A DNA stretch of 64,000 bases from Mycobacterium pinniadriaticum. GTDB lineage: Bacteria; Actinomycetota; Actinomycetes; Mycobacteriales; Mycobacteriaceae. Made by a program: the position numbers and the translations under genes. The stretch spans positions 345,471-409,470 of the forward strand of contig NZ_JAPJDO010000002.1 of assembly GCF_026242045.1 (NCBI RefSeq), written 5' to 3'. How positions within the stretch are numbered: position 1 is the stretch's first letter; each line of letters opens with the position of its first letter. The notes beneath the pieces were generated by a model, which was not told the DNA's origin, did no database searches, and worked only from the letters and a program-made list of their open reading frames with translations. Positions 62,881 to 64,000 of the stretch are shown here, piece by piece.

Positions 62881-63823
62881 CGACACCCCCCCCAATGTCA
62901 CAATTCCAATACATATAAAATATTATCGCGCGAGTCAACCGTTGGTTTGAGCGCAAAATCGCGTCCCGGCCGATCAAAAGCTTCATCAGATACTGCAGCA
63001 CAGCGTCGAAAGTGTGGTAGTCGCTTCGCTTCGCCACAATTTCAAGTTCAAATTCCTCGCAAGCCGACTCATACAGTGCCGTAATACTACGATTCTGCGG
63101 GTCTGCAAGGAACTCCTGAATTACTGCAGTATCCGGCAAATACCGTCTTCGCAAGGTCTTGCCGTAGTCCGGTGTCATATTATTGCGCTCATTTTTGTCG
63201 GCGTACGACGTGCGTTCCTCCGGAACCTGGCGAACGGCCTCCGCCACAGCAGACGAATGTGTTGCCAGGGCTTCCACTACTTCGGAGATCGCGTCCGGGG
63301 ATACCAGGAGTGGAAAGTCAAAGGGATCCAAATTAGCTATTGCGGGAATTTCAGGGAAAAGTTTCATATATAGCTCGAGCTGTTCCACACCAACCAAGAA
63401 AATTGATTCGGTTGGAATTCCGCATTCATTGGAAATATGGTTCCTAATGCGAGCTTCGGCGTTTGCGGTCAACTTTCGATTCGAGAACAGTATATAATGG
63501 TTCAATTCCCCAGACACGCGTAATTTCTTGATGCGAGGGATCTCCTCAGCAAGAGTGTTCGACTCGCTACCAGGGTTGAAAAAGTCAGTCTCCGAAAAAG
63601 ACTTATTGAATCCATTCGTGTGCTTAGCCTGCACGACTACCCTTCCCTTCCACGGGGCAGTCGTACTGGGATGCATTTGCGCGGTTCCTTCAAACCTCGC
63701 GTCACGGCCACCATCCCGCCCGGTTGCGAAGTTCTGCGTTCCCACGCCTAGGAGTCGATGGCATACCAAGACCACCAGCGTCTCAAATTGTTCAGGGGAC
63801 AGATCCTCGTACACATACCTCAC
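62858..63823 (-). CDS. ABC-3C third component with N-terminal restriction-endonuclease fold
   Basis: A 321-residue protein. The start is GTG 63823, supported by AGGAGG 6 nt upstream; an upstream ATG at 63901 would start inside the neighbouring IS. Residues 1-115 have the Mrr-like nuclease pattern: Glu12 (LSPEQFETLV), Asp41 (GRDGGRDARFEG) and the QxK motif at 65-67 (VVVQAKH). A central region (NHYILFSNRKLTANAEARIR) follows. The C-terminal part from about residue 200 (FLADPQNRSITALYESACEE to the end) fits the conserved C-terminal module that joins effectors to ABC-3C systems. It is the likely DNA-cutting effector. Codon use is AT-richer than in flanking genes. Confidence 0.8.
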   Translation of the reverse strand: MRYVYEDLSPEQFETLVVLVCHRLLGVGTQNFATGRDGGRDARFEGTAQMHPSTTAPWKGRVVVQAKHTNGFNKSFSETDFFNPGSESNTLAEEIPRIKKLRVSGELNHYILFSNRKLTANAEARIRNHISNECGIPTESIFLVGVEQLELYMKLFPEIPAIANLDPFDFPLLVSPDAISEVVEALATHSSAVAEAVRQVPEERTSYADKNERNNMTPDYGKTLRRRYLPDTAVIQEFLADPQNRSITALYESACEEFELEIVAKRSDYHTFDAVLQYLMKLLIGRDAILRSNQRLTRAIIFYMYWNCDIGGGVDVDPVQA

Positions 63824-63891
63824 GCAGTCCCTCCTGTGCGCGCCCTTGACTCCCACATTTCTTCGGCGCCAGGGCACCGCTGAGGTAACCA

Positions 63892-64000
63892 GGCTCTTCA
63901 CGATTGACGGTGTAGTTGTGGTCTGAATCCGCCGGTTTCCAGTAGCGATCGGGCGATGTAGTTGGTGAGGTTGCGGAAGCCCAGGGCCGATCCGCGGAGG
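63892..64000 (-). mobile_element. End of an ISL3-type insertion sequence, runs off the window
   Basis: GGCTCTTCAC at 63892 resembles the ISL3-family terminal inverted repeat (GGCTCTTC start), and the transposase stop codon lies inside it. The element continues past base 64000. The flanking target-site duplication cannot be checked because the other end is not in the window. Confidence 0.5.
63898..64000 (-). CDS. ISL3-family transposase, C-terminal fragment (cut by window end)
   Basis: The minus strand encodes LRGSALGFRNLTNYIARSLL followed by ETGGFRPQLH and four more residues, ending at TGA (63898-63900). This is the characteristic C-terminus of ISL3-type DDE transposases such as mycobacterial IS1096 relatives. 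The catalytic residues lie in the part outside the window. Confidence 0.7.
   Translation of the reverse strand, partial: LRGSALGFRNLTNYIARSLLETGGFRPQLHRQS

Noticed and set aside
62334..63084. Plus-strand frames opposite the ABC-3C genes
   Set aside because: They are short, lack ribosome-binding sites and domains, and lie antisense to three well-supported genes.

Overview
The window reads as chromosome of a high-GC actinomycete, most likely a fast-growing mycobacterium (Mycolicibacterium-like). Lineage markers include an antigen 85-type mycolyltransferase (21517-22515), two WS/DGAT acyltransferases (28477-29862, 46126-47412), a mycothiol-dependent maleylpyruvate isomerase-type enzyme (14316-15098), an F420-type luciferase-like oxidoreductase (47379-48437), a paired acyl-CoA dehydrogenase operon, a KstR-type operator (58103-58116), DUF732-like small secreted proteins and frequent GTG starts with 4-nt gene overlaps. 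The species cannot be fixed from sequence reading alone.

Layout. 1-5.8 kb: the 3' part of a large LuxR (LAL) regulator, then an ECF sigma factor heading a tight run (SDR, cupin, ThuA-like protein) and a VOC protein. 5.8-6.3 kb: two opposed 3' gene remnants (IclR-type regulator, zinc alcohol dehydrogenase) joined by what looks like one deletion, followed by an NTF2-like protein and an SDR. 7.6-8.85 kb: an IS607-type element with an intact serine recombinase and a truncated TnpB. 8.9-14.3 kb: NUDIX hydrolase, nickel superoxide dismutase with its divergent maturation protease, CsbD, a nucleosidase, a frameshifted cysteine desulfurase-like gene, and a divergent pair of cell-wall enzymes (lytic transglycosylase lipoprotein, M15 peptidase). 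14.3-17.1 kb: mycothiol enzyme, DsbA-like protein, lipoprotein, membrane protein.

17.1-21.5 kb: a divergent catabolic cluster with two Asp/Glu-racemase-superfamily enzymes on one side and a D-2-hydroxyacid dehydrogenase, an amidase and a DUF3830 protein on the other, around a 74-bp region carrying a palindrome and a leaderless promoter. 21.5-27.3 kb: Ag85-like protein, DUF4262 protein and an N-acetylglucosamine/PTS locus (nagA, nagB, EIIA, and a divergent EIICB). 27.4-35.9 kb: small secreted proteins, a 37-bp tandem array, WS/DGAT, acyltransferase 3, SGNH hydrolase, a sedolisin with a membrane partner, and a small-molecule kinase preceded by a 44-residue membrane peptide. 35.9-39.9 kb: hrpA. 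39.9-44.3 kb: a LuxR-SDR-carboxymuconolactone decarboxylase run. 44.3-45.1 kb: two divergent small secreted proteins with strong terminators. 45.1-54.2 kb: patatin, WS/DGAT, LLM oxidoreductase with TetR, sulfotransferase with a DUF1214 protein, and a rifampin phosphotransferase-like dikinase. 54.4-60.2 kb: O-methyltransferase, paired acyl-CoA dehydrogenases and a KstR-box-controlled DUF1295 plus flavoprotein operon.

60.2-63.9 kb is the most distinctive part: an AT-richer island carrying a complete three-gene ABC-three-component (ABC-3C) type system (restriction-endonuclease-fold protein, small middle component, coiled-coil DUF2326 ATPase). It is flanked on one side by a heptanucleotide repeat with DnaA-box-like sequences and on the other by the end of an ISL3-type insertion sequence that runs out of the window. 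ABC-3C systems were predicted as conflict systems by comparative genomics; this one looks horizontally acquired and intact. No tRNA, rRNA or CRISPR array was recognised.
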